A stretch of 28,547 nucleotides of DNA. Source: Stentor coeruleus (Eukaryota; Ciliophora; Heterotrichea; Heterotrichida; Stentoridae). This document shows, piece by piece, positions 19,008 through 28,173 of the stretch. How positions within the stretch are numbered: the first letter of the stretch is position 1; every line of letters starts with the position of its first letter. The stretch lies in contig MPUH01000949.1 in NCBI GenBank assembly GCA_001970955.1, positions 1 through 28,547 of the forward strand, read 5' to 3'. The notes under the pieces are model-generated. The model had not been told where the DNA came from. It worked only from the letters and a program-made list of their open reading frames with translations, and made no database searches. The position numbers and the translations under genes were made by a program.

Positions 19008-20462
19008 CTACTTATCATCATTTAGCCCACTATATAAAGACTCAATATCAGAAGGACTATTCAAAGCTCTTGTCAAAATATTTTTGTTCCATTTTTTCGT
19101 TATTGACATCTGGTAAAACGCGTCTTGGATTTTCTCTTTTCTAACAAGTTCTTGCTGACTAACACATTTTCTCAGCTTAAGCTGTTTTTGCTTTAGTCTC
19201 GCTAGTTCTTCAATTTTTTTATTATCTCTTTTAATTCTTCTCCTTATCATTTTTTCCTCATGTTCTTTCTTTTTCTTTTCTCTCATCAAATTCCATTCTT
19301 TGTTAAATTGTTTTATAAGTTCTCGATGTTTTTTCATTTCTGCATCTTGTTTTTTCATTTCCTCATTTTCTTCCATCCGTTTAGCAATTTCTTCGTTTTT
19401 TTCTTGAAGTTTCATTCTTTTTTTTTCTATAAATTCTTCTGATGTAATTTTTGCCATTTGAGACCTTTTAATTCTTTCTTGACTCATTGCCCTATGTTTT
19501 TCTTTTAGTTTTTCATTTTGTCCTTCTATAATATTAACACTTCTTTGTTCTTCTTCTTTCATTAGAATATCATGAAATGCTTTTCTTCTTTCCATTTCTT
19601 CTTCAAATTTTGCAATAAGTTCAATCCTTTTTTTTTCGATTTTTTTACTTTTAGCTCTTATTTTGATCCTTGCAGTTTTTACTTCTCTTCTTATTTTTTC
19701 TTGTCTTTTTTGTTCTTTTAAATCCTTTTGTTTGATTTTTTTCTCCCTTTCTTCTCTAAGTTTAGCTAAATGTTCTTCAGCTTTTTCTAAATGCTCTTTA
19801 AGTTTTTCATTTTTTTGTTGCATAGTACTCTCATGTTCTTTTTGTTTATTTTCTTCTATTTGAGATTCTAGACTTTTGTTTTTTAAATCATTTTTAATCT
19901 TATTCACTAAGAGTTTTTGCTCTTCTCTTAATTTTTTGCATAACGCTTTTTGTTTTTCTATTTCTTTTACCCTTTGCATTTCAGCTAATTCTTTTGAACG
20001 TAATGCTTTTTCTTTAGTTTTTTCTTGATTACGCATAAGAAGTTGCATATGCTCTTGATGTCTTAATTCGATTTCTCTACTAATTAACGCTTCATTACTT
20101 AAAACTTTTGCCACACTTTTCAATTGTATGTTTTTACTTTTATCAGATTGTTGAGAAATTTTCATCTCGTCATTTAAAACGCTACTTGACTTAGATTTGT
20201 TTGTTTGCTCTTCTTCGATAATCTTTTTTCTTGTGCTCTTTACAAGCTTGATTAGTTGTCTGCGTTTGTTTTCAAAATATTCATAATACATTGATTGGAT
20301 ATCTGGAGCTAAATCGATTTGTTTGAAATATTCTAAAGGTTTATACACTAGATCTTTTGCAGTGATACCTTCACGTTTACAGGCTTCTAGTGACCTTGGG
20401 GTACTAACTTTTTGTTCTGTGTCGTATAAGCTGATATCTTTGATAGAGAAGTTTTTTTCCAT
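19008..20462 (-). CDS. Long coiled-coil protein
   Basis: A 484-residue protein made almost wholly of Glu/Lys/Gln/Arg-rich heptads from about residue 65 to 450, with no membrane segment. The N-terminal 60 residues are more complex and include STPRSLEACKREGI (20-33) and a DLVYKPLEYF segment. Short PRSLEAC-type motifs ahead of a coiled coil are seen in some cilia- or centrosome-associated coiled-coil proteins, but I recall this only loosely. A structural role in the cortex or cilia is plausible in a ciliate, not shown. The start ATG is followed by a well-behaved frame, and the upstream sense strand is C-rich as for other genes here. Open stretches on the opposite strand are composition artefacts (Phe/Ser-rich complements of Lys/Glu codons). 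Confidence 0.85.
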   Translation of the reverse strand: MEKNFSIKDISLYDTEQKVSTPRSLEACKREGITAKDLVYKPLEYFKQIDLAPDIQSMYYEYFENKRRQLIKLVKSTRKKIIEEEQTNKSKSSSVLNDEMKISQQSDKSKNIQLKSVAKVLSNEALISREIELRHQEHMQLLMRNQEKTKEKALRSKELAEMQRVKEIEKQKALCKKLREEQKLLVNKIKNDLKNKSLESQIEENKQKEHESTMQQKNEKLKEHLEKAEEHLAKLREEREKKIKQKDLKEQKRQEKIRREVKTARIKIRAKSKKIEKKRIELIAKFEEEMERRKAFHDILMKEEEQRSVNIIEGQNEKLKEKHRAMSQERIKRSQMAKITSEEFIEKKRMKLQEKNEEIAKRMEENEEMKKQDAEMKKHRELIKQFNKEWNLMREKKKKEHEEKMIRRRIKRDNKKIEELARLKQKQLKLRKCVSQQELVRKEKIQDAFYQMSITKKWNKNILTRALNSPSDIESLYSGLNDDK

Positions 20463-20818
20463 ATATTTTTTAAAGTTTGTAATTGTTAATGAAGAATGGA
20501 ATGGAAGTTTAAAATATTGAGAATGGCTGTGATTTAATGTTGGGATAATAATTTTGATAGGAAAAGGCTATTCGGAATTTAGTTTTTTAGGATTTTTGGA
20601 GACTGAAAATTCGGACTTGGTTTTTTTATATTCAAATCTGCTTTTTGTACTTAAAATTTTATATTTTCATTAAGAAAATAATATTGCATCACCTTCACTA
20701 TTTTCATGTTTAAATTCAGGGAATATTATTATCATAAAACTTATGAAAACTTTGGATATTATTTCCTTATCAGAATAGGTTAAAATTCATATAATAATTA
20801 AATTCTATTAACTGTAAG
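20463..20818. other. Spacer between coiled-coil and PEX11 genes
   Basis: G-rich on + (20465-20640), then nearly neutral. It must hold the coiled-coil gene promoter and the PEX11 3' flank. No gene or RNA is seen. Confidence 0.5.
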
Positions 20819-21496
20819 CTAAGGCCAGGCTTGATATGCAGCAATAGATCCAGCTATCAAACCCCCAAATCCAATCCACGCTTCTGGTAGTTGCTTTTTA
20901 AATATAGCTTCAGGTACACCGGCAAAAGCTGCTGATGGAAGAAAATCACCCAAGTTTTTGACAAGGTTCATTAAAATTTCGCTTCTTTTCTTTCTTAAAT
21001 TATCCAACGACTGTTTAGTTGTCTGAAGTGATGGGTCTGATGAGTGTTTAACCTTAGCTTCTTTAGCATAATTCAAGCTCAAATTTCTTATTAAAGATAT
21101 CAAAGTTACAACAACAGCAACAAACCAAGCCGTGTTTGATTTTTTCCCAAGTTTAACTGGGTCGAACTTTAAAAATTTTATTGAAGATAAACACTGTATG
21201 TTATCAAAAACCCAATAAATGAAAAATGCAGACCTCGCCAGAATCTGAAGGACCATTTCAGGAAGATCAATACTGATGTCGTTCATAGACTTTTGTATTG
21301 ACTGATACTCATGGATGAATTTACAAAGTCTAAACATTTTTCTGGCATCACGACTTGCAGAAAATAATCCATTCAATCTTTCCTTGAGTTTCTGATCTGA
21401 AGTTAAGGCTTTGAGCATTCTGCTTCCGTATTGGAGAATTTTGCAGAACTTATCACGACCGTCTGTTTTGTTGCTAAAGGCTACTAACTTGTCCAT
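20819..21496 (-). CDS. PEX11: Peroxisomal membrane protein PEX11
   Basis: A 225-residue protein starting with the family's N-terminal signature (MDKLVAFSNKTDGRDKFCKI, then LQYGSRML), which in PEX11 proteins forms the amphipathic helices that tubulate the peroxisome membrane. ASRDARKMFRLCKFIHE (about 47-63) and the ARSAFFIYWVFDNIQCL block (about 88-104) are also typical. Hydrophobic segments lie at about 124-140 (WFVAVVVTLISLI) and at the C-terminus (WIGFGGLIAGSIAAYQAW). Length is normal for the family. The protein drives peroxisome elongation and division. It is divergent from the DnaJ gene; the 894-bp spacer between them holds both upstream regions. Confidence 0.92.
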   Translation of the reverse strand: MDKLVAFSNKTDGRDKFCKILQYGSRMLKALTSDQKLKERLNGLFSASRDARKMFRLCKFIHEYQSIQKSMNDISIDLPEMVLQILARSAFFIYWVFDNIQCLSSIKFLKFDPVKLGKKSNTAWFVAVVVTLISLIRNLSLNYAKEAKVKHSSDPSLQTTKQSLDNLRKKRSEILMNLVKNLGDFLPSAAFAGVPEAIFKKQLPEAWIGFGGLIAGSIAAYQAWP

Positions 21497-22390
21497 TATT
21501 ATTAGACCATTTTCAATTACGTCACTTATTTTGAATATCTAATTATCTTGTGAAGATTTGTTATAGAATTTTTTTTTTGCATTTTTTGATAATGATATAG
21601 GAAATGCTTATTTAAAGATAAGTTATGAGGATTTTAAGTGTAGAAAGGTTAGGATGATTTTGTGAGATTTTGAGAGTTTTAAGAAGAAATTGGGTGGAAA
21701 ATGAGATGTGGGATTTTTTGTTGAGGTAGAGGAGATTTAGATTTTTATGTATTTTAGTGAGGGATTGCTAAAAGGTAAGATCGAAAATACTTTTATAGGT
21801 TATTGTAAATTTATCTCTAAATAATCTAGGGAATCTCTACAACACATTTTATTTAACCATTATCTAACCATTATGCTTCTTTTTTTATCTCAGAGTCTAC
21901 CATATAATTAAACATATAAAAAGTATTCTTAATATATAAATTCACAAAATACTTTTGTCATTATTTTTTTACTACCTCAAAGATTAATCATTTCCCATTA
22001 ATTTTTTTCAAGCATCACAAAAAAATATTTTATATAATTACAAAATTTCATTATCATATTTTCATAAGGCCTAAACTCAAAACATCTCTTATTATCAAAC
22101 TACTAAATCTTATCCACTTATCCCCTTATATTTTATACACAAAATTATCCACTATCCTTAAAAATTCCTCTAAAAAACGCTAAATACCACTCAAATTTCC
22201 AATATTTCCCTTTATTCATATCTCCTTATCCAAAAACCCAAAACTCCCCAAGCACAAAAATCAAATTAATTCAAATACCATAATAAAAAAATCCCTAACC
22301 TTTCATTCTTACATCATCAACCCCATCTTCTCCTTACCTTCTAATTTTAATCTAAACTCTTAATCCAAAAATTATCTCTCTCTAGTAATA
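21497..22390. promoter_or_regulatory. Divergent PEX11/DnaJ upstream region with skew switch
   Basis: The + strand is G-rich and C-poor to about 21790, then C-rich and G-poor to the DnaJ ATG. In 22081-22380 I count about 2 G and 84 C in 300 bases. The switch lies near 21800-21830. No named promoter element can be defined; the DnaJ ATG follows TCTCTCTAGTAATA. Confidence 0.6.
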
Positions 22391-23218
22391 ATGGCTAGTA
22401 GACTTATAATACGGTCTTTCTCAAGCAAAGTGAATTACTACGAAATCCTCGGAATCCTCCCTTCAGCGAAACCTGAGGAAGTAAAGTTCGCATATAAAAA
22501 ATTAGCAAAAGAGCTTCATCCTGATATAGCAGGCCCAAATGCTCAAGATAAATTCCGCCTTGTTGCTGAAGCATATGCAGTGTTATCAAAGCTAGAAACC
22601 AGAGCTACTTATGATCTTACTCAAGGATCAAAACAAGAAATCGAGTCTATTCTTGAAAAAAAACGCGACAAAGACGGTCTAGACCTCGCTAAAGTTAAAT
22701 ACGCTCCTCACCAATACGGCTATAGGCGTATGAAAGAACTAGCCGAAGAAAGAAAATCCTTCAATATCGACAACTTTTACAGATATCGTGGAGGTCTACC
22801 TCAAAAACATTTAGGTGCTGTAAGAGGTAATGCTTATGGTCCTCCTGGTGGTAAAGCTGATATTTATGACTTGAACTTCTTACTTAAAGGCCATAATCAA
22901 ATAAGCAAAGAAAGTGATTATGTTGATGATAAAGAAGCTCATGAGTATAAATTATATAAAGCTATTGACCCTGAAGTTGCTAATAAAGAACGACCTTTCC
23001 TTAGAGCTGAGATTGATTATAATTTCGCTAAGGGAAAGACGATTAAAAGTCATGCGTTGTTTTATTTTGGATTGTTAGGGACAGTTGTTGGGCTTCATTT
23101 CTTGTATGAGAGCAATAAAGTTGGGTTACAGATGAAGTTAAATAAACTGCAGGAAAATATTAGGCATAGTGGAAAGAGTTATGAGAAGGCAGGAATGAAG
23201 GCAGTTAGCTTAAATTAG
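22391..23218 (+). CDS. J-domain (DnaJ/Hsp40) protein, probably mitochondrial
   Basis: A 275-residue protein. The first 14 residues (MASRLIIRSFSSKV) have the Arg/Ser-rich, acid-free character of a mitochondrial presequence. The J-domain (about 15-75) has YYEILGI, the HPD motif that triggers Hsp70 ATP hydrolysis (43-45, in KELHPDIAG) and the KFRLVAEAYAVLS helix. There is no Gly/Phe-rich region or zinc finger, so this is a type III J-protein. A hydrophobic segment near the C-terminus (about 220-238, ALFYFGLLGTVVGLHFLY) could anchor it in the inner membrane. The middle is unique. The likely role is as a co-chaperone of mitochondrial Hsp70. Codons drift from C-rich at the 5' end to G-rich at the 3' end. 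Confidence 0.9.
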   Translation: MASRLIIRSFSSKVNYYEILGILPSAKPEEVKFAYKKLAKELHPDIAGPNAQDKFRLVAEAYAVLSKLETRATYDLTQGSKQEIESILEKKRDKDGLDLAKVKYAPHQYGYRRMKELAEERKSFNIDNFYRYRGGLPQKHLGAVRGNAYGPPGGKADIYDLNFLLKGHNQISKESDYVDDKEAHEYKLYKAIDPEVANKERPFLRAEIDYNFAKGKTIKSHALFYFGLLGTVVGLHFLYESNKVGLQMKLNKLQENIRHSGKSYEKAGMKAVSLN

Positions 23219-23964
23219 GTTAGATTGAGGATTTCTTGAGTTAAGGAATGGTGATTAATGGGAGATTGTGGTTTGTTTGGTGGTTGAGGTTTTTTCAGTT
23301 GGGTTTGATTTTTTGAAAGAGTGATTTTTTGATGGAAGATTTGATTGAAATATTAGGGTTATGAGTTTAGGAATTAGGTTGTGGAGTTTTAGAATAGGTG
23401 ATGGTTGATGGATTGATTTTTTATGTTGCACTATGGTGTGTGATATTTATGGTAATGTATAATATCATATTAGGTATCTTTGGAATATAGCAGTTTATTT
23501 CATTGTATAGATGATTTTTTATAAAATTTTAAAATTAGTCTCTAACTTAATGTTTAATTTTACCTAATAATGCTTACTTTTACATTAGCAGCCTATAAAA
23601 AGTTAGGATCTATATCCGCAAGCAGCAGATACAAATTTCACATAAAAACTATGATTTATTAATAAACTATATATTTTCTCCTTTACTAAACAACATTTAT
23701 GTCTAAAAACTCTAAAGTTTGCATTATCTACCTAAAACCAAACTAATAAATTTTATAGAAATCAAAAAAATCTGTTAAGATTATAAACAAATATTAACCG
23801 TACTTTATATAAAACAGCCATAATACTTTCCACATACTAAAAGTCTAACATAAAATCATCTATTTTTCCAGTAAACATTTTATAAAAACATCACAAAAAA
23901 TTTTATGTTTCTCAGTCAAATCATGTAATTATTTTCTTATTTACTCCATTTAATTTATACTTAT
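23219..23964. other. Convergent spacer with skew switch
   Basis: In 23221-23400 I count about 58 G and 2 C on the + strand. From about 23500 to 23964 it turns C-rich and G-poor. It holds the 3' flanks of the DnaJ gene (+) and the gene at 23965 (-). No gene is seen. Confidence 0.6.
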
Positions 23965-24414
23965 CTAAGGAACTCCAAACATAATTTGTTCTATACAGTT
24001 AGGACATAAATGTTTTCTCTCATTTTCCATGACAACAGAGTTAAGCATTGAAAAATGGAGGATTTTACCACAAAACCCTTCACATTTGATTTTTTTGTTT
24101 TTATTTGATGAAGATTCATTATTCTCAATTGGTGGGTTTATGTTTTTTAATTGTGAAGTGTTTTCACGAAATTGAGACATCTCGCCTATGCTGTAATAGG
24201 CTTGTAAGGTTTTAGTCAATTCATGTTTTTTTACAGATGAAATGTAAGTGGTTGGGCCTACAAAAGTGTCTTTACGATTTAAAATCTTTTGATGAAAACA
24301 AGAGTTATAGTGTTTTAATGTTTTCATACTAGTTTTACTATTAAAAAGAGGCTTCTGTGGTTTTTTTGATTGTAGAGCGGCTATAGGGTCTTTATTTTTG
24401 CGCATAGGCAGCAT
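23965..24414 (-). CDS. Hypothetical protein with a C-terminal four-Cys motif
   Basis: A 149-residue basic protein of unknown function. The N-terminal two-thirds are low in structure and rich in Lys, Ser and Asn. The C-terminal 40 residues carry CEGFC (Cys111, Cys115) and CPNC (Cys137, Cys140), separated by 21 residues, which could bind zinc like a small ribbon or treble-clef. The frame is complete from the ATG to TAG, and flanking composition follows the pattern of real genes. I do not recognise the family. Confidence 0.65.
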   Translation of the reverse strand: MLPMRKNKDPIAALQSKKPQKPLFNSKTSMKTLKHYNSCFHQKILNRKDTFVGPTTYISSVKKHELTKTLQAYYSIGEMSQFRENTSQLKNINPPIENNESSSNKNKKIKCEGFCGKILHFSMLNSVVMENERKHLCPNCIEQIMFGVP

Positions 24415-25111
24415 TATATAAGTGATTAATGGAAATCTAAACCTGCTTAGCTAAATATGAATAAGCAATTGAGTTTTCTTATAGTATAATTACTATATTT
24501 TGCTTCAAAAGCTTTTATAAAACTTTTTATGTACTTATAAATATTTTAGGATATTCAAAAAGTGTTTGCAGCTTTGCTTTTAAGCTTAAAAATATTTATC
24601 GTAAAATCTTATATCAGTATATAATTATAAAAATATATGAGAACAAGTTTAGATTTGAATTTGGGAATAATAAGTTTGTATATTGTTTGAAAAATACCTA
24701 AAAATATTTATATTAAAGATAACTAGATTGAATATTGATAAAAGAATACTAATTTTATGTTGAATTATATGAAAGTATTTCTTGAATGGTGAGAGGGATT
24801 TATGGAAAGGCTTAATGTTAAAGAAAAATACATTTTATATGATTGAATATATATATAGGGATATATTGAGTTAAGGTTTTTATTAAGATAAGTTTGTTAA
24901 GATTATGAGGATAAAGGGATATTTGTTAAGAAAGTAAAGGTTTAATAAAAATGTATTATGTTTAAGTGATTGATATATAATGAGTAATGGTTGCAAATGC
25001 AATAAGGAATAAACAATGAACTTAAAAATATTACTAAAATATAAAAAAAATCTCAATTATTTTTGCTTTGGATCATTATTTTTCTTTATATTATAATTGA
25101 TTTATCTCTTT
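24415..25111. other. Spacer upstream of the four-Cys gene
   Basis: AT-rich, with the + strand G-rich and C-poor at about 24640-24990, as expected upstream of a minus-strand gene here. No gene or RNA is seen. Confidence 0.5.
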
Positions 25112-25412
25112 ATGAGACACTGTGATAAGCTCAATTTTGATGTCAATTTAAAAAGACTAACTAAGTTAATATTTTTAATGAAAATCTTAAAAAATTGAAG
25201 AAAAAACAGGATATTATCACAAGTCTAATGAATCTAATCTAACTTTAGCACTTAAAATTAAAGAAAAATAGCATTTTTTAAACGACTTACTAAATCATGA
25301 AAATCTTATGCTTAAAAATATTGAAATGAATAAAATCCTTTTAAACAAATCCATAAGAATCACTTATAAAGTAACTCAAGATACTCCTAAAGTAAATCTT
25401 ATAACCAAATAA
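25112..25412 (+). pseudogene. Possible relic of a small coiled-coil protein gene
   Basis: An ATG at 25112 opens 28 codons (DKLNFDVNLKRLTKLIF). Leu/Lys/Glu-rich coiled-coil-like sequence continues in shifted frames: ENLKKLKKK, then ALKIKEK, a TAG at 25269-25271, and HFLNDLLNHENLMLKNIEMN to a TAA at 25410-25412. The last part is 46 open codons. The consistent heptad-like character across frames suggests a broken gene rather than chance, but AT-rich DNA easily yields Lys/Leu/Asn codons. I cannot name a family. Confidence 0.3.
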
Positions 25413-25483
25413 TATCACCCCAAGTAGTAATAATAAGAGAATTTTAAATATTATGTATAATTATACTTGATATATAATAAATA

Positions 25484-26050
25484 ATGTCAAGACCACATAC
25501 AAAACTTAACCAAGCTTTGAAAGAGGTTAAAAGGCAAATGCGAAAACTCAAAAACCAAGATTCAAAGCCAAAAACAACAATAAAGCCACTTGAAGAATTC
25601 CCTGCTGAGCCTTATGAAATCGAGCATGATCCTTTTAAAGCTACAGGACAAATATTTGTTTCTGGGACAACAGTACATGGGATCGAGACAAAATTTTTAT
25701 CAGAATTATCAAAAGAAGATTTTATTATAATCCGCACAGACAAAACTGAAGAAAAACGTAAGGTGATTTTGGTTCTAAGTGATAAATCTGCGTGTATTGC
25801 AAATTCATTTTCTGATGAAGCTAATACTGATTTTTATATACAAAAAGCACCTGAAAAAGTCGATCCTAATGCTGAACTGCCAAGTAAAAAACGAAAAGTT
25901 GATGATGGTGAAAAGAATTATGAAGTTAGAGTAAAACGTGGTCCGTGGACTTATAAATTTGATAATGTAAAATCAGTAAACCAGATGACAAATGAAGAAC
26001 TTTTGAATATACGAGCACAGAGAGTTCGTGATAAGTTTTGCTGGATGTAG
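25484..26050 (+). CDS. Hypothetical nuclear-type protein with an SV40-like NLS
   Basis: A 188-residue protein. A basic N-terminus (LNQALKEVKRQMRKLK) is followed at about 53-107 by an all-beta-looking segment (GQIFVSGTTVHGIETKFLSE, then DFIIIR and KVILVLSDKSACIA). Next comes SKKRKV (134-139), very like the classical monopartite nuclear import signal, and a conserved-looking C-terminus (RVKRGPWTYKFDNVKSVNQM, then LLNIRAQRVRDKFCWM). The sequence complexity and complete frame support a real gene. A nuclear location is inferred from the signal only. The ATG follows TATATAATAAATA. It converges on the 26127 gene with a 76-bp spacer. Confidence 0.75.
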   Translation: MSRPHTKLNQALKEVKRQMRKLKNQDSKPKTTIKPLEEFPAEPYEIEHDPFKATGQIFVSGTTVHGIETKFLSELSKEDFIIIRTDKTEEKRKVILVLSDKSACIANSFSDEANTDFYIQKAPEKVDPNAELPSKKRKVDDGEKNYEVRVKRGPWTYKFDNVKSVNQMTNEELLNIRAQRVRDKFCWM

Positions 26051-26126
26051 TTTTTTTATAAGATTTGATTAAGTTAGAAATTAGTATAATGCTTTTATAA
26101 TTTTTGTTTTGAAGTTATAATTTAAA

Positions 26127-26546
26127 TTACACAGCTAGCTTTTCCTTCATATAAAACTTTTTCAAACTCTCTTCTTTACTTGCCAGCTTTCTCGTAAAAT
26201 AGCTTTCTTCAAAAGGTTCATCAATAGGAACTTTTTTTAAAACACTTATTCCCAAATGAATTTTCAGACTTTTATGCTTGTTAATTCTCTGATAAAAGTT
26301 TTCTTCCATTACCTTCCTAACATTTCCTGTTCTTGGTATAAGCAATTTTTTCCCAGAGTTCCTCAAATCTATTGTAACATGCTTAGGTCCGTGTGAATGA
26401 CTTCTATTGGGGCTATTACTTTCTTCTGTATGCACATAAGATGAAACATGTGAAGTATTTCTAGAATTGTCATCATTTTTATATCTACTTGGAAGGAAGG
26501 ATTCTATTCTCTTGAGGCTGCGCATAGACCTAATGCGAGGTTCCAT
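26127..26546 (-). CDS. Hypothetical basic protein, 139 residues
   Basis: I do not recognise it. It is rich in Arg, Lys and Ser, with an N-terminal RIRSMRSLKRIESFLPSRY segment, a His/Ser-rich middle (SHSHGPKHV) and a Lys/Glu-rich end (ASKEESLKKFYMKEKLAV). There is no membrane segment or cysteine cluster. The frame is complete from the ATG to TAA, and neighbours on both sides are well-formed genes. It is probably a disordered cytoplasmic or nuclear protein. Confidence 0.6.
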   Translation of the reverse strand: MEPRIRSMRSLKRIESFLPSRYKNDDNSRNTSHVSSYVHTEESNSPNRSHSHGPKHVTIDLRNSGKKLLIPRTGNVRKVMEENFYQRINKHKSLKIHLGISVLKKVPIDEPFEESYFTRKLASKEESLKKFYMKEKLAV

Positions 26547-26803
26547 TTGAAAAATTTAAATAAATGTGGGAAAATATCATGTCTTTAATTAATAATATTT
26601 ACTTGCTGTTTATTTCGAGAATGATTAAATCGCTTATAAAATATCAGAAACAATATAGAAAGAAATAATTATAAAATGTTTAATGCTTTTGATTAGAGTA
26701 ATTTACTGCCCCAACTTTATTCAATATTATTTTCATGCATTGCTTGAATCTCTTTCTGCAGATAATTTCATCAAATTACACTTATTAGTGGAGAATTTAT
26801 AAA

Positions 26804-27850
26804 ATGATTATGCTTTTAATCATCAAGATAGCCTTATCTAGTGCATTGTCATGCATAGACATGAACGGGAATGCTGTTGAATGGTTTTCACTAATAAAAC
26901 CCCCTAAGTCAGACCTAAGCAATCAAGGACAGAGCATAATGTACCTAGATCCAACAAGCAAAACTGCAACAATCCAATCCACCCTAATCAACAGCCAAAA
27001 TGCAATATCTCTCACAATGAACCAACTAAACAACAAAAGTGTATCTTCCTTCATCTTCAAGTAAAAACTACATAGCGATGAGCCTCCTATATCATCATCA
27101 AAGTTAAAAAAGCATCATACCAAAAAAAGTCACCAACTAAAAACATCTAATCCTGCTCACGCTAAAGGTATCCTAGCTTATGATAAAACAACAGCATTTT
27201 ACATAATACATTCAATTCCCTTATACCCAAATATAACAACAGAAGGAACAATCAACACAACAATTAGTTATAACCAATTAATATACGGTCAAAACATGAT
27301 GTGTATTACTTTAACCCCTACTCAACTGTTCAATTTAGCAGGAATAATGTCATTAATCCAACCTTCAGTTTATTATAAGAATATAGTGATTTCAAATACA
27401 AATATCACAAATGTTATAAACAATGTCCTGCCAAATTTCGGACCTTCTGGGTCATATGCTTTTATTGCAGGAGGTTTATCATGGACTTATATAGCAAAAA
27501 ATCAATTTGCTGATATTCAACTTTGGGATAATGTGGTATCAGGGTATTTTAAACAAGGTCTTGAAGTAGAATCATGGGGAAGACCTTATATGCCTTCAGT
27601 ATGTCCACCTAATAGTATATATTCGATATTGAATATAGCTGGATTACAGATACAGAATATTGCGTGGTCTAAGACTCAAGACCATTCTAAATGGGCTACA
27701 TTGATGACAACGAAGATTATTTGTTATGGGGATATGAATCGTATGACTTCACAAGCTTCAAGAGGTGGAGGAACATTATGCTTAGCACTTGATTGGTTTT
27801 TTACTTTGCATAATGACTTAATCACTGATGTGGACCCATGCGGAACTTAA
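26804..27850 (+). CDS. Deoxyribonuclease II (acid DNase), two exons
   Basis: Exon 1 is 26804-27060 and exon 2 is 27076-27850, giving 343 residues. A hydrophobic signal peptide (MIMLLIIKIALSSALS) ends just before the family's conserved Cys. DNASE2 hallmarks in order are VEWFSLIKPP, the YxD motif near YLDPTSK, FNDEPP built across the splice junction, HAKGI with the first catalytic-type His (HxK), FYIIHSIP, and DHSKWA with the second HxK motif. These make a phospholipase-D-like active site that cuts DNA at acid pH to 3'-phosphates. The expected place is the phagolysosome, where a bacteria-eating ciliate would digest prey DNA. Splicing the 15-nt intron removes an in-frame TAA and brings the FNDEPP motif together, which supports the model. 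Length is normal for the family. Confidence 0.92.
27061..27075 (+). other. 15-nt spliceosomal intron
   Basis: GTAAAAACTACATAG: GT at the 5' end, AG at the 3' end, and TAA in frame at its start. Its removal keeps the reading frame and restores the DNase II FNDEPP motif. Fifteen nucleotides is the characteristic intron length of heterotrich ciliates (Stentor, Blepharisma). Confidence 0.93.
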
Positions 27851-28173
27851 ATATTTGGAATAATTTATTAGGACATTAATATTTAGGGTTTTTATTTTTT
27901 GTATGGAGTTGAAATATTATTTGGTTTTGGGTTTTTTGGTGTTGATGTAAGGATTGAGGTTTGCTTTTTTACTTTTTAGTTTTTGTTGATTAAATGTTAG
28001 GTCGATGGATGTGTGATTGAGAAATTAAGTTGTTTGAAGTATAGAGAAAATAATGAAGTAGTTTGCTAAAGAAATTGTGTAAAAAAATTTAATCCTCAAG
28101 TTTGTGATTAAATGCTTATATTTTCAATTTTTTTCTTTATTTAAATGGGAGCAGTATTGATTTTTTTCAAGAA
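27851..28173. other. Spacer after DNase II
   Basis: G-rich and C-poor on + to about 28080, the usual sense-strand pattern after a gene, then near neutral. No gene is seen. Confidence 0.5.

Noticed and set aside
19260-19863. Phe/Ser/Leu-rich open frames on the + strand
   Set aside because: They are complements of the Lys/Glu codons of the coiled-coil gene on the minus strand.
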